Shown here piece by piece: positions 1 to 7,033 of a stretch of 16,619 nt of DNA. A program made the position numbers and the translations under genes. The stretch spans positions 1 to 16,619 of the forward strand of contig JAWUXM010000001.1 in NCBI GenBank assembly GCA_034111325.1, in the 5' to 3' direction. The DNA is from JAWUXM01 sp034111325. Its GTDB lineage: Bacteria; Pseudomonadota; Alphaproteobacteria; Rickettsiales; JABIRX01. Under the pieces are notes generated by a model. The model was given only the letters and a program-made list of their open reading frames with translations, did not search any database and was not told where the DNA came from. The number at the start of each line of letters is the position of its first letter. The first letter of the stretch is position 1.

Positions 1-2
1 AC

Positions 3-140
3 TTCACTAAAAATCTTAGTGCTGCAATTGTTGGGCAAAACCTTACTGATAGATATCACCAAGAATTTGATAAATCCCTATTCTCTGAACAAACTCAGAT
101 CGGACGGACTGTTCACGGCACAATAACTTACAAGTTCTAG
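3..140 (+). CDS. TonB-dependent outer-membrane receptor, C-terminal fragment (gene enters from left edge)
   Basis: An open frame runs from base 3 to a TAG at 138-140 and encodes 45 residues. It contains the motif AAIVGQNLTDRYHQEF and ends in ITYKF. A phrase of the type GxNLTDxxHxEF followed by a closing beta strand ending in aromatic Phe is the usual end of TonB-dependent receptor barrels; the terminal Phe is the outer-membrane insertion signal recognised by the Bam machinery. The N-terminal signal, plug domain and most of the barrel lie outside the window, so the ligand cannot be guessed. It lies on the same strand as, and about 200 bp before, an acyltransferase-like gene, a YfiR gene and a CHASE8 gene; receptor plus YfiR neighbourhoods are common in proteobacteria. 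The stretch is short, so this rests on pattern recognition of the terminus. Confidence 0.7.
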   Translation, partial: FTKNLSAAIVGQNLTDRYHQEFDKSLFSEQTQIGRTVHGTITYKF

Positions 141-161
141 ACGCTTGGCCGCCAAGAACTT
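132..161 (+). terminator. weak hairpin at the 3' end of the receptor gene
   Basis: AAGTTCT at 132-138, overlapping the receptor stop codon, pairs perfectly with AGAACTT at 155-161. A smaller inner pairing is TGG/CCA around 146-154. No U-run follows, so this is at most a weak or Rho-assisted terminator or an mRNA 3'-end stabiliser. The rest of the 200-bp gap to the next gene holds a candidate promoter at 228-255 and no convincing small gene. Confidence 0.25.
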
Positions 162-227
162 TATAACATTCAGCAACCGCTTTTTAGTAAGTTTTTTCTA
201 GCAGAAACACAATTAGAGCTTGAAAAA

Positions 228-255
228 TTGACTCTTTACTGTAGATTTTTCTAAT
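228..255 (+). promoter_or_regulatory. candidate sigma-70 promoter for the acyltransferase-yfiR-CHASE8 operon
   Basis: TTGACT (228-233) is followed after 16 bp by TCTAAT (250-255); each hexamer matches five of six consensus positions. An inverted repeat GAAAAAT (222-228) / ATTTTTC (245-251) flanks the spacer and could be an operator, though it is AT-rich enough to arise by chance. Transcription would start near 262, giving a leader of about 80 nt before the ATG at 342. A second possible -10 (TATAGAT at 326-332) lies so close to the ATG that it would give a nearly leaderless message. Confidence 0.4.
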
Positions 256-341
256 GGAGGCTTAGTTCAGAACTGTCTTTGAGCTAATTCTATTATCGTC
301 ATAACGAAACTTCTGTAACCTAACATATAGATATCGCACAT

Positions 342-1160
342 ATGGCTTACAAAAAAAGGGAGGTAAAAGTCACTCATAGCACAGAAGGGCTAGAGTTTGT
401 TTTTACAAAGGATGAAAAATTAATCGAGGAGTTTACACAACTTATTGAGGATAAATATACGCATTTTATCAACTATAATTATGTGCATAGTAAGCGCTTA
501 ATCCGTAACTACATACACCTACAAAAGGATAGATATTTCCTCAATGACTTTGTCCACCCTTTGTTAATTTTAAAAGACGGGAAATGCGTCGGTGGTAGCG
601 CAATCGTCACCCATGCAAAAAGCACCAGCACAACTTTACCGATTGAATATGAGAAATTTAACCTGCCAACCGCCTTTGCGCACCTTGAACTACAAGATAA
701 AACCTATAGTGAGCTATATCGCTTTGTGCTGGAAGATGAATATAGAAGTAGAGAAATAATGGATAAATTAATGTATCTATCGACTCAAAAAGCCATAGAG
801 ATGAAGTCTGAATATCTCTTTTTAGTAGCAACATATGTTATGTCACGCTCCTTCCGTATGTTACTTAGCAAATATAAATATATCCTAAAAACTCATCACG
901 AGATCAACCTACCTCAACAAGATGATTATGGTCGTTTAAATGTCTACCCCACTGTTATTGACTTGCTACATAAGCATGAAGACAAAGTCCCTAAGAAGAG
1001 CGTTTTTAACCCTAACACATACAATGAATCATCCTTTTTTAACGACTTACGCAACAAGGCCGAGAATTTAATTAAAGAGGGTTACATAGCAGACCCAACA
1101 CAGGACATATTATCAAGAAACACCAGACAAACCAACGGCAATCAGAAATCACAGCCCTAA
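342..1160 (+). CDS. GNAT-fold protein resembling LuxI/FeeM-type N-acyl synthases
   Basis: 272 residues with no signal peptide or membrane segment, so probably cytoplasmic. Residues about 70-205 look like a GNAT/autoinducer-synthase core. There is a strand region HPLLILKDGKCVGGSAIV (72-89), then a TTLPIEYE segment (97-104), then ELYRFVLEDEYRSRE (124-138), which recalls the E-x-x-R-F motif of LuxI and FeeM proteins. An alpha helix with AIEMKSEYLFLVAT (151-164) and a late VYPTVIDL strand (201-208) complete it. Enzymes of this group join an acyl chain from acyl-ACP or acyl-CoA to an amino acid or homoserine lactone. The C-terminal 60 residues are polar and probably flexible. No clear Shine-Dalgarno precedes the ATG. 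It is 6 bp from yfiR and 0.2 kb from a TonB receptor. Substrate and product are unknown; an acetyltransferase of another GNAT branch is the main alternative. Confidence 0.5.
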   Translation: MAYKKREVKVTHSTEGLEFVFTKDEKLIEEFTQLIEDKYTHFINYNYVHSKRLIRNYIHLQKDRYFLNDFVHPLLILKDGKCVGGSAIVTHAKSTSTTLPIEYEKFNLPTAFAHLELQDKTYSELYRFVLEDEYRSREIMDKLMYLSTQKAIEMKSEYLFLVATYVMSRSFRMLLSKYKYILKTHHEINLPQQDDYGRLNVYPTVIDLLHKHEDKVPKKSVFNPNTYNESSFFNDLRNKAENLIKEGYIADPTQDILSRNTRQTNGNQKSQP

Positions 1161-1166
1161 ATTATC

Positions 1167-1739
1167 ATGAGAGAGATTCTAGACTATATCACACATAGAT
1201 ATACTAAAAAAGCTGCTGTAATTCTACTAATAATTTCTGCTATGCATTACCCTATGCAAGCCTATAGCTCTGAAGCAGAAGAGCAATCGACAGAACTGAT
1301 TAGTGAATATCAGCTCAAGGCTGCGTTCGTATATCGCTTCGTGCAATTAATTGATAATAACTGGCCCGTTAGCGGACAAAATGTAGATATTTGCGTCTCT
1401 GGCGATAAAAACGCTTTATACGCTTTACAAAAAATTGATGTCAAAAGCATTAACAATCATCCTATAATAGTTAAATACAGAAAAATAGACTTTAAAAAAT
1501 GCAATGTTATATATTTTACTCAACTAGAAGACGATAAAGTTAAAAAGGTTCTATTACCCCTGACAAACTCAAATATTCTCACCATAGGTGAAAATAGATA
1601 CTTTAACGACTATGGCGGTGTAGTAGAGTTTTACAAATACAGGGGGAAAATACGATTTAGAATTAACCATGATAATGCAAAAAAAAGTGGCATTCAGTTT
1701 AACGCTAAACTACTTGAGCTAGGAAATACAGAGGAGTAA
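1167..1739 (+). CDS. YfiR family (DUF4154) periplasmic regulator
   Basis: 190 residues. A hydrophobic segment at about 16-33 with following Ala/Ser suggests a signal peptide and periplasmic location. The mature part carries the family landmarks in order: YQLKAAFVYRFVQLI (48-62), ICVSGD (75-80), a KKCNVIYF strand (110-117), ILTIGENRYFNDYGGVVEF (137-155) and a final KIRFRINHDNAKKSGIQFNAKLLEL (161-185). Cys76 and Cys112 fall where a disulfide is known in Pseudomonas YfiR. In YfiBNR systems this protein binds the periplasmic CHASE8 domain of the cyclase YfiN and holds it off until redox or envelope stress releases it. Here the next gene, 2 bp away, encodes a CHASE8 protein, so the pair is probably kept, but the partner's output domain is different. 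No yfiB-like OmpA lipoprotein is visible. Confidence 0.85.
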   Translation: MREILDYITHRYTKKAAVILLIISAMHYPMQAYSSEAEEQSTELISEYQLKAAFVYRFVQLIDNNWPVSGQNVDICVSGDKNALYALQKIDVKSINNHPIIVKYRKIDFKKCNVIYFTQLEDDKVKKVLLPLTNSNILTIGENRYFNDYGGVVEFYKYRGKIRFRINHDNAKKSGIQFNAKLLELGNTEE

Positions 1740-1741
1740 AT

Positions 1742-3325
1742 ATGAGAGAGAATAACGAACAACAGCCAGAAAATAAATTCACACGCTTTTTTAAGGACAT
1801 GCCTATCAAGGTTAAAATGATGTGGATCATCTTAACTGTCGTGGCAGTCGTCCTATCTATTACTATCGGCGCATTCTCAGTCAATGGCGTTCACAACATT
1901 AAAAAACAATTACGTGATGAATTAGCAATCACTGCAACAATTATAACTAGCCAAGCAAATACTGCTATATTCTATCAAAATAATAGTGCTGTTACAGAAA
2001 CCCTCTCCTCTCTTAATGCAAATCAATCTATTAGAATTGCCTGCATATATGACAAAACTGGCAGGATTTTTGCACGCCATATTAATGGACAAACCACTTC
2101 AATCCGCTGCCCTGCGCCACATACTGAAGATGGTATCTTTTTTACAAATAATGCATTGAAGCTTTATCAAGAAATTATTGATCCTTTCGACCGTACAAAA
2201 GTTGCCTCTTTATATATTGAATCAGATTTGCAGAAAATTAAAACATATGCAATTAAACAGACTTACATATCCATCATTATCATATTATTAGTCGCCTCAA
2301 TCGCCTTCATATTAGCCTCTTATTTACAAAGACTAATCTCGCAACCTATAAGATCCCTAATTGATAAAAATGCTGAATTGGAATATTTCCGCCCCTCGCA
2401 AGATTATTTACAAAGCAATGATGAAATGCATAAATTACAAATAATGGTCAATGGAATATTAGAACAAGCACAAAAATATCAGAAAAAAGCTGTTAAGGCT
2501 ACGAATGAGCTCAATGAGGTCGTGAAAAACGCTGAATGCACTTTTGGCTACTTAATTAATGAGCTCAAACAGCCTCTACAATCAACCATGGCATATGCTG
2601 ACATGATTAATACTGGCGCTCTTGGTCAAGAAGAACAAGTGTCTTATTATAACGACGTGTATTTTACCGTATTCTTCTATTATGGCGTTATTAACGACAC
2701 TATGGAATTTTACAAAAAGCATTTAGGCACAACAGGTGGCCATAAGGACAAAAGCGATGTTGATGAATTAATTAAAACAACAGTTAACAAGATCCAACAA
2801 GCTAACCCTGGCTTTATGCATAATCTAGAATTTAATGCCTATTACAGTATTGACCAAGGCTTGCCAAAACTACGCATTGATGAAGTGATCACTAGAGAAC
2901 TACTTCATAATGTATTGTTTGTATTCTCGAAATACATCACATTCCTTGAGTTAAGCTCCATGACTATTGATATAAAAGCTGGACAGGATTTCTCCGACCC
3001 CGATGTACCACGCTTTAAAGTTCAAATAGATTGTAGGGAACTAAACGAAAAACCTATTGGTCATATATTAGAGAATCACCGTGAATATCAAAATGATGTC
3101 CACTTGCTCAGGTCTAAGTTACAATATCTAAAATATTTAGCCTCTTATGATGGTAGCCATTTAGATTTTGGTGATGATCTACGGAACATGTCATCAATTG
3201 TTATCATGTATCCATGGACACAAGTAAACCCTCCTGAAGAAGAAATCGGTAATGATAATGTTGCTGACTTTGCATCACTTAAAAATAACATCGCTAATTT
3301 AGGAAACCTTAGCAACAACGCTTAG
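1742..3325 (+). CDS. CHASE8-HAMP membrane sensor with degenerate histidine-kinase output (pseudokinase)
   Basis: 527 residues. Membrane segment about 27-47; periplasmic region 50-165 with CHASE8 signatures (ATIITSQANTAIFYQNNSAVTETL, then RIACIYDKTGRIFA); second membrane segment about 174-195; HAMP-like linker with QPIRSLI at 201-207; coiled helix to about 262. Residues 265-325 follow the HisKA pattern, but where HELRTPL is expected the protein reads NELKQPL, so the phospho-accepting His is Asn273. In the ATPase-like part, the N-box site reads LLHNVLFVFSKY (387-398), lacking the Mg-binding Asn. The G1 region reads QIDCRELNEKPIGHI, with the glycines lost. The G2 region (about 455-475) keeps the hydrophobic pattern without its glycines. 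The fold is kept but phosphotransfer is unlikely. A GAGGAG Shine-Dalgarno sits inside the end of yfiR (1731-1736). There is no GGDEF domain. The C-terminal 35 residues are acidic/Asn-rich. Confidence 0.7.
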   Translation: MRENNEQQPENKFTRFFKDMPIKVKMMWIILTVVAVVLSITIGAFSVNGVHNIKKQLRDELAITATIITSQANTAIFYQNNSAVTETLSSLNANQSIRIACIYDKTGRIFARHINGQTTSIRCPAPHTEDGIFFTNNALKLYQEIIDPFDRTKVASLYIESDLQKIKTYAIKQTYISIIIILLVASIAFILASYLQRLISQPIRSLIDKNAELEYFRPSQDYLQSNDEMHKLQIMVNGILEQAQKYQKKAVKATNELNEVVKNAECTFGYLINELKQPLQSTMAYADMINTGALGQEEQVSYYNDVYFTVFFYYGVINDTMEFYKKHLGTTGGHKDKSDVDELIKTTVNKIQQANPGFMHNLEFNAYYSIDQGLPKLRIDEVITRELLHNVLFVFSKYITFLELSSMTIDIKAGQDFSDPDVPRFKVQIDCRELNEKPIGHILENHREYQNDVHLLRSKLQYLKYLASYDGSHLDFGDDLRNMSSIVIMYPWTQVNPPEEEIGNDNVADFASLKNNIANLGNLSNNA

Positions 3326-3361
3326 TCTGATAGAACAAAGTTAAATTCTAAAAGATTGATA

Positions 3362-4240
3362 CTAAAGAACTATGCCTTGGGTAAAAATCAAAGCACGCAA
3401 ACTAGTATAATTTAACTGTGCTGCAGCCTGTGCTTTAACGATATCTTTTGCATGGAAAGCCACACCAAGCCCAGATGCTTTGAGCATAGGCAAATCATTA
3501 GCACCATCGCCAATTGCCAAAACTTCATCTTGATGAATATTTTTCTGCTGCATTATTTCCTGCATTTTCTTAAGTTTAGATTCTGCATCAATAATTGGCC
3601 TTGCAACATGACCAGTTAATTTACCCTCTTCTATTTCAAGGATATTTGCTAATGCTTCATCACAACCTAATTCATCCCGCACTTTATTAGCAAAAAAGGT
3701 AAACCCACCAGAAACAACTATCGCATAAGCTCCATTTGCCTTCATCGCACTAACCAACTCTTTTGCACCGTCAGTAAATTTTATTTTTTCTTGATAGACT
3801 TGCTCAAGTAATTTTGCATCTACGCCTTTTAACAAGGCTACTCTTTCAATCAGTGATTCTGCAAAATCATACTCCCCACGCATCGCTTTTTCCGTAATCG
3901 CAGCAACTTTATCTTTGATGTTAATTAAATCTGCAATTTCATCAATGCATTCATTCACTATCAAAGTAGAATCCATATCAGAAATCAGTAGTTTCTTCTG
4001 ACGTTTTTCTGCGGGCTGCACAATAACATCGATCTGTCTTTCTCCCAATTCAGTACGAATTATATCTTCAGCATTTTCTCCCGTAAAAAAAATATCAGCA
4101 GCTTCTAAATCAGATAATATTTTCACTTCGTGAATCTCACATCTACTAACCAATGCAATCTTGACCTCATCTATGATTTCTGCCGATAAATCTATTTCTT
4201 TTCTATTGGCAATCAGTGTTGCTACTTGCATAATTATCAT
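3362..4240 (-). CDS. serB: phosphoserine phosphatase SerB
   Basis: 292 residues; hydrolyses L-3-phosphoserine to serine, the last step of serine synthesis, in the cytoplasm. The HAD motifs are all present: motif I DMDSTLI (88-94) with nucleophile Asp88 and acid/base Asp90, motif II VVSGG (175-179), the motif III lysine near 222-224, and motif IV GDGANDLPML (244-253). The cap region contains FAESLIERVALLKG (126-139), typical of SerB. The N-terminal 80 residues correspond to the small extra domain of bacterial SerB. A second Met at residue 4 could be the true start; neither has a clear Shine-Dalgarno. It converges with the pseudokinase gene (36 bp gap, no obvious terminator) and diverges from ftsH across 76 bp. 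Confidence 0.93.
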   Translation of the reverse strand: MIIMQVATLIANRKEIDLSAEIIDEVKIALVSRCEIHEVKILSDLEAADIFFTGENAEDIIRTELGERQIDVIVQPAEKRQKKLLISDMDSTLIVNECIDEIADLINIKDKVAAITEKAMRGEYDFAESLIERVALLKGVDAKLLEQVYQEKIKFTDGAKELVSAMKANGAYAIVVSGGFTFFANKVRDELGCDEALANILEIEEGKLTGHVARPIIDAESKLKKMQEIMQQKNIHQDEVLAIGDGANDLPMLKASGLGVAFHAKDIVKAQAAAQLNYTSLRALIFTQGIVL

Positions 4241-4250
4241 TTAATTTGTT

Positions 4251-4287
4251 GTATGATCTTGAATATCATACATATACTCACTAGATA
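4251..4287 (+). promoter_or_regulatory. serB-ftsH divergent promoter region: dyad and sigma-32-like promoter
   Basis: GTATGAT (4251-4257) and ATCATAC (4265-4271) form a perfect dyad with a 7-nt centre. The centre contributes CTTGAA (4258-4263), identical to the sigma-32 -35 core. After 17 bp comes CTAGATA (4281-4287), an acceptable match to alphaproteobacterial heat-shock -10 elements. That would start transcription near 4295, 22 nt before the ftsH ATG. On the minus strand the dyad supplies TATGAT, a possible serB -10, without a good -35. A closely similar dyad lies at the rpoH promoter. Confidence 0.45.
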
Positions 4288-4316
4288 TAAACTATTATTT
4301 TCTAAAAAACTAAATC

Positions 4317-6203
4317 ATGAAAAACAATCTACCGAAGAATTTAATTAGCTGGATAATAATTTTTACTTTTGCTTTCCTGTTTTTTAATGCTTTTAATCAA
4401 AACACCTCAACAAATAATACTGTGATATTCTCTGACTTTGTCAAAGCAGTAGATGGCGGTGAAGTATCTGCTGTTGAAATCAGGGAGAATTCTATCCAAG
4501 GTACATTAAATAATGGTACAAAATTTGAGACCATAATTCCAACATATTATACTAAGATAATTGATAAATTAGCAGATGCTGATGTAAGAATTACCGTTTC
4601 ATCATCTGATACTCTAGGAAACGCCCTACTTTCCATGGTGATCTCATGGGTACCATTTATCATATTGATTTTTATCTGGGCATATTTCATACGCAAAATG
4701 GGTAAAGGCGGTGGTAATCCCCTCTCTTTTGCTAAGTCACGTGCAAAGCTCGTTATGGAGAAAGATTTAAAAATAACTTTCGCGGATGTTGCAGGAATCG
4801 AAGAAGCAAAAGATGAATTGAAAGAGCTAGTTGATTTCCTTCAATCCCCTGAGAAATTCAGCAAACTTGGCGCTAAAATTCCTAAAGGTTGCTTATTAAC
4901 TGGTAACCCTGGAACTGGTAAAACCTTACTTGCCAAAGCTATTGCTGGTGAAGCAAAAGTACCATTCTTTAGCATGTCTGGTTCTGACTTTGTTGAAATG
5001 TTTGTAGGTGTAGGTGCTAGCCGCGTACGTGACTTATTTGAACAAGCTAAGAAAAATGCCCCATGTATTGTCTTTATTGATGAAATTGACGCTGTTGGTC
5101 GCCACCGTGGTTCTGGCGTTGGTGGCGGAAATGATGAACGCGAACAAACTTTAAACCAACTCCTCGTTGAGATGGACGGTTTTGCTGAAAATGAAGGTGT
5201 CATTATTATCGCTGCAACTAACCGCCCTGACGTTCTTGATAACGCGCTACTACGCCCTGGACGCTTTGATCGTCAAATTACTGTGCCTAACCCTGACATC
5301 AATGGCAGAGAGCAAATTTTAAAAGTTCACTCGCGTAAAGTTACAACTGCACCAGATGTTGACCTTAACGTTATCGCACGTGGCACACCAGGTTTTGCAG
5401 GAGCGGATCTTGCGAACCTAATTAATGAAGCAGCCTTATACGCAGCACGCTGTAATAAAAAAGTCGTTACCATGCGTGACTTTGAATATGCAAAAGATAA
5501 AGTCATGATGGGGGCAGAACGGCGCTCTATGATTATGAAAGATGATGAGAAGAAACTCACTGCATATCACGAAGCTGGCCATGCCATTGTCGGTTTACAT
5601 TGCACAGCATCTGACCCGATCCATAAAGCAACAATTATTCCACGTGGGCGCGCACTTGGTATGGTCATGCGTCTACCAACGGATGATTGCTACTCCGTAA
5701 CTCGTGAAAAATTAAAAGCTGACCTCGCTGTTGCTATGGGCGGTCGTGTTGCAGAGGAGATGATTTTTGGTTATGATAAAGTCACATCTGGTGCTTCATC
5801 AGATATTGAACAAGCTACAAAAATAGCCAAAGCTATGGTTATTAAATGGGGAATGAGCGATGTTATTGGCCCAATCATGCATGAATTAAGTAATGAAAGT
5901 TTTATATCAAATGATAAAGCAAACATCATTGATAAAGAAGTCAAAAAGATTGTCGAGGAAGGTTATGCAACGGCTAAAAAACTCCTAACAACCCATAAGA
6001 AGCAATTAGAGCTTTTAGCAAAATCACTCATTGAATATGAGACTTTAACTGGCGATGAGATAAAAGCCTTGCTAGCAGGTAAATCTATAACTAAGATGCG
6101 TACGGATGAAAAAGTAATGAAGAAAAAATCTTCAGTTATTCTTTCTCTCAAACCTACAAAAAAAACAAAAGAAAAAAAAGACGATAATAAAAATGACAGC
6201 TAA
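4317..6203 (+). CDS. ftsH: ATP-dependent zinc metalloprotease FtsH
   Basis: 628 residues, near the usual 610-650. It is a membrane-anchored AAA+ protease that degrades misfolded membrane proteins and regulators, including sigma-32 in many proteobacteria. Membrane helices lie at about 9-26 and 104-125 around a periplasmic region. The AAA domain has Walker A GNPGTGKT (196-203), pore motif FVG (229-231), Walker B IVFIDEID (251-258) and the SRH ending in LLRPGRFDRQ (311-320). The zinc site is HEAGH (418-422) with Asp496 in SGASSDIEQAT as third ligand. Walker A has Asn197 where the family normally has Pro (GPPGTGKT); the essential Gly-Lys-Thr is intact. The tail from about 595 is Lys-rich. There is no clear Shine-Dalgarno. 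The last 11 bp overlap rsfS. Confidence 0.97.
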   Translation: MKNNLPKNLISWIIIFTFAFLFFNAFNQNTSTNNTVIFSDFVKAVDGGEVSAVEIRENSIQGTLNNGTKFETIIPTYYTKIIDKLADADVRITVSSSDTLGNALLSMVISWVPFIILIFIWAYFIRKMGKGGGNPLSFAKSRAKLVMEKDLKITFADVAGIEEAKDELKELVDFLQSPEKFSKLGAKIPKGCLLTGNPGTGKTLLAKAIAGEAKVPFFSMSGSDFVEMFVGVGASRVRDLFEQAKKNAPCIVFIDEIDAVGRHRGSGVGGGNDEREQTLNQLLVEMDGFAENEGVIIIAATNRPDVLDNALLRPGRFDRQITVPNPDINGREQILKVHSRKVTTAPDVDLNVIARGTPGFAGADLANLINEAALYAARCNKKVVTMRDFEYAKDKVMMGAERRSMIMKDDEKKLTAYHEAGHAIVGLHCTASDPIHKATIIPRGRALGMVMRLPTDDCYSVTREKLKADLAVAMGGRVAEEMIFGYDKVTSGASSDIEQATKIAKAMVIKWGMSDVIGPIMHELSNESFISNDKANIIDKEVKKIVEEGYATAKKLLTTHKKQLELLAKSLIEYETLTGDEIKALLAGKSITKMRTDEKVMKKKSSVILSLKPTKKTKEKKDDNKNDS

Positions 6204-6537
6204 AAAACAAAATGATGCGGCAAAGTTACAATCGATAATTCTTGCCAGCCTAGACGATAATAAAGCACTTGATATCGTTATGATTGACCTCAAAGGCAAG
6301 AGTGACATTTGCGAATATATGATTATCGCGTCAGGTACCTCAAGCCGCCATATATCATCTCTAGCTGATAAAATTGTCTTTGATTTAAAACATAAACTAG
6401 AAACTAACGCACATATTTCTATAGAAGGCAAAAGCGACGGGAAATGGATCTTGATTGATACAATCGATGTTGTAACCCACCTCTTCATTCCTGAAGAACG
6501 CGAGCGCTACGCATTAGAAGAACTCTGGCAGATTTAG
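6193..6537 (+). CDS. rsfS: ribosomal silencing factor RsfS
   Basis: 114 residues. RsfS (YbeB/Iojap family) binds ribosomal protein uL14 on the free 50S subunit and blocks joining with 30S, lowering translation in starvation. Family signs are ALDIVMIDLKGKSDICEYMIIASGTSSRHI (about 24-53) and the C-terminal DVVTHLFIPEERERYALEELW (92-112), a near-perfect family ending. The ATG lies within the end of ftsH (11-bp overlap, different frame), so the two are almost surely co-transcribed and translationally coupled. The usual neighbours are nadD and rlmH, not ftsH; neither is in the window. It ends 2 bp before the stop of a convergent toxin gene. Confidence 0.93.
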   Translation: MTAKKQNDAAKLQSIILASLDDNKALDIVMIDLKGKSDICEYMIIASGTSSRHISSLADKIVFDLKHKLETNAHISIEGKSDGKWILIDTIDVVTHLFIPEERERYALEELWQI

Positions 6538-6539
6538 TT

Positions 6540-6800
6540 TTAGGTATATACCTTACTGCAATGTTCTATATCGATCAAAATAATAATTAATGCCTTATCT
6601 TTGATTTGTAATAATATTCTATAATTACCAACACGAGCACGAGAGATATTATCCTTATTGCCAACAAGTAACGTAGAATATTTTTTTGGATCTTTGACAA
6701 GCCTATCTTTGATAAAAGAGGATATTCTTTTTTGTATGGGTTTATCTAATTTGCCAAATTTCTTTTCAGCCCTTTTCTCAAACTTAACCTTCCAGACCAT
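6540..6800 (-). CDS. RelE/ParE-superfamily toxin (mRNA interferase-like)
   Basis: 86 residues, typical for RelE. The opening MVWKVKFEKRAEKKFGKLDKP and the SRARVGNYRILLQI core (53-66) are standard for RelE-type mRNA interferases, which cut mRNA in the ribosomal A site. By position, Arg54/Arg56 stand near the catalytic basic pair Lys52/Lys54 of E. coli RelE, Arg61 equals Arg61, and Tyr85 is near Tyr87. The usual H-R of the last strand reads His80-Cys81, so the residue equivalent to catalytic Arg81 is Cys. Activity may be reduced. It overlaps the antitoxin by 17 bp and has its own GAGGAA Shine-Dalgarno about 4 nt upstream of the ATG, inside the antitoxin gene. A ParE-like gyrase poison cannot be excluded, but the residues fit RelE better. 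Confidence 0.85.
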   Translation of the reverse strand: MVWKVKFEKRAEKKFGKLDKPIQKRISSFIKDRLVKDPKKYSTLLVGNKDNISRARVGNYRILLQIKDKALIIILIDIEHCSKVYT

Positions 6801-7017
6801 ACTTCCTCATTACATCTTCAAAATCTATTAATTCGGTTTTTCCAGAATCAATATCAGAAACAACCTGTTTTGCATATTTGAGGTCAACATAGTCCGTAAT
6901 ATATTGCTCTATGAGATCACGAACTATATATGCTTTACTTCTATCCTCTTGCTTAGCAACAGTCTCTAAAGCCTTATAAAGCTTTTCTGGCACTTGGAAT
7001 GAAAATATTTTATTCAT
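6784..7017 (-). CDS. RelB-type ribbon-helix-helix antitoxin
   Basis: 77 residues. Residues 3-45 form a ribbon-helix-helix DNA-binding domain: a beta strand FSFQVPEKLYKAL, then a helix-turn-helix-like AKQEDRSKAYIVRDLIEQYI. The C-terminal part (46-77), including SDIDSGKTELIDFEDVMRKYG, is the usual toxin-wrapping tail; GKxxLIDFEDVM is widespread in antitoxins partnered with RelE. It is first in the operon and should dimerise on the operator upstream to autorepress, more strongly when bound to toxin. Confidence 0.88.
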   Translation of the reverse strand: MNKIFSFQVPEKLYKALETVAKQEDRSKAYIVRDLIEQYITDYVDLKYAKQVVSDIDSGKTELIDFEDVMRKYGLEG

Positions 7018-7033
7018 AATCTAAAAACTAATC

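Noticed and set aside
4841..6488. Several antisense open frames opposite ftsH and rsfS
   Set aside because: They have low-complexity composition and no recognisable domain, and they lie wholly opposite a strongly conserved gene.
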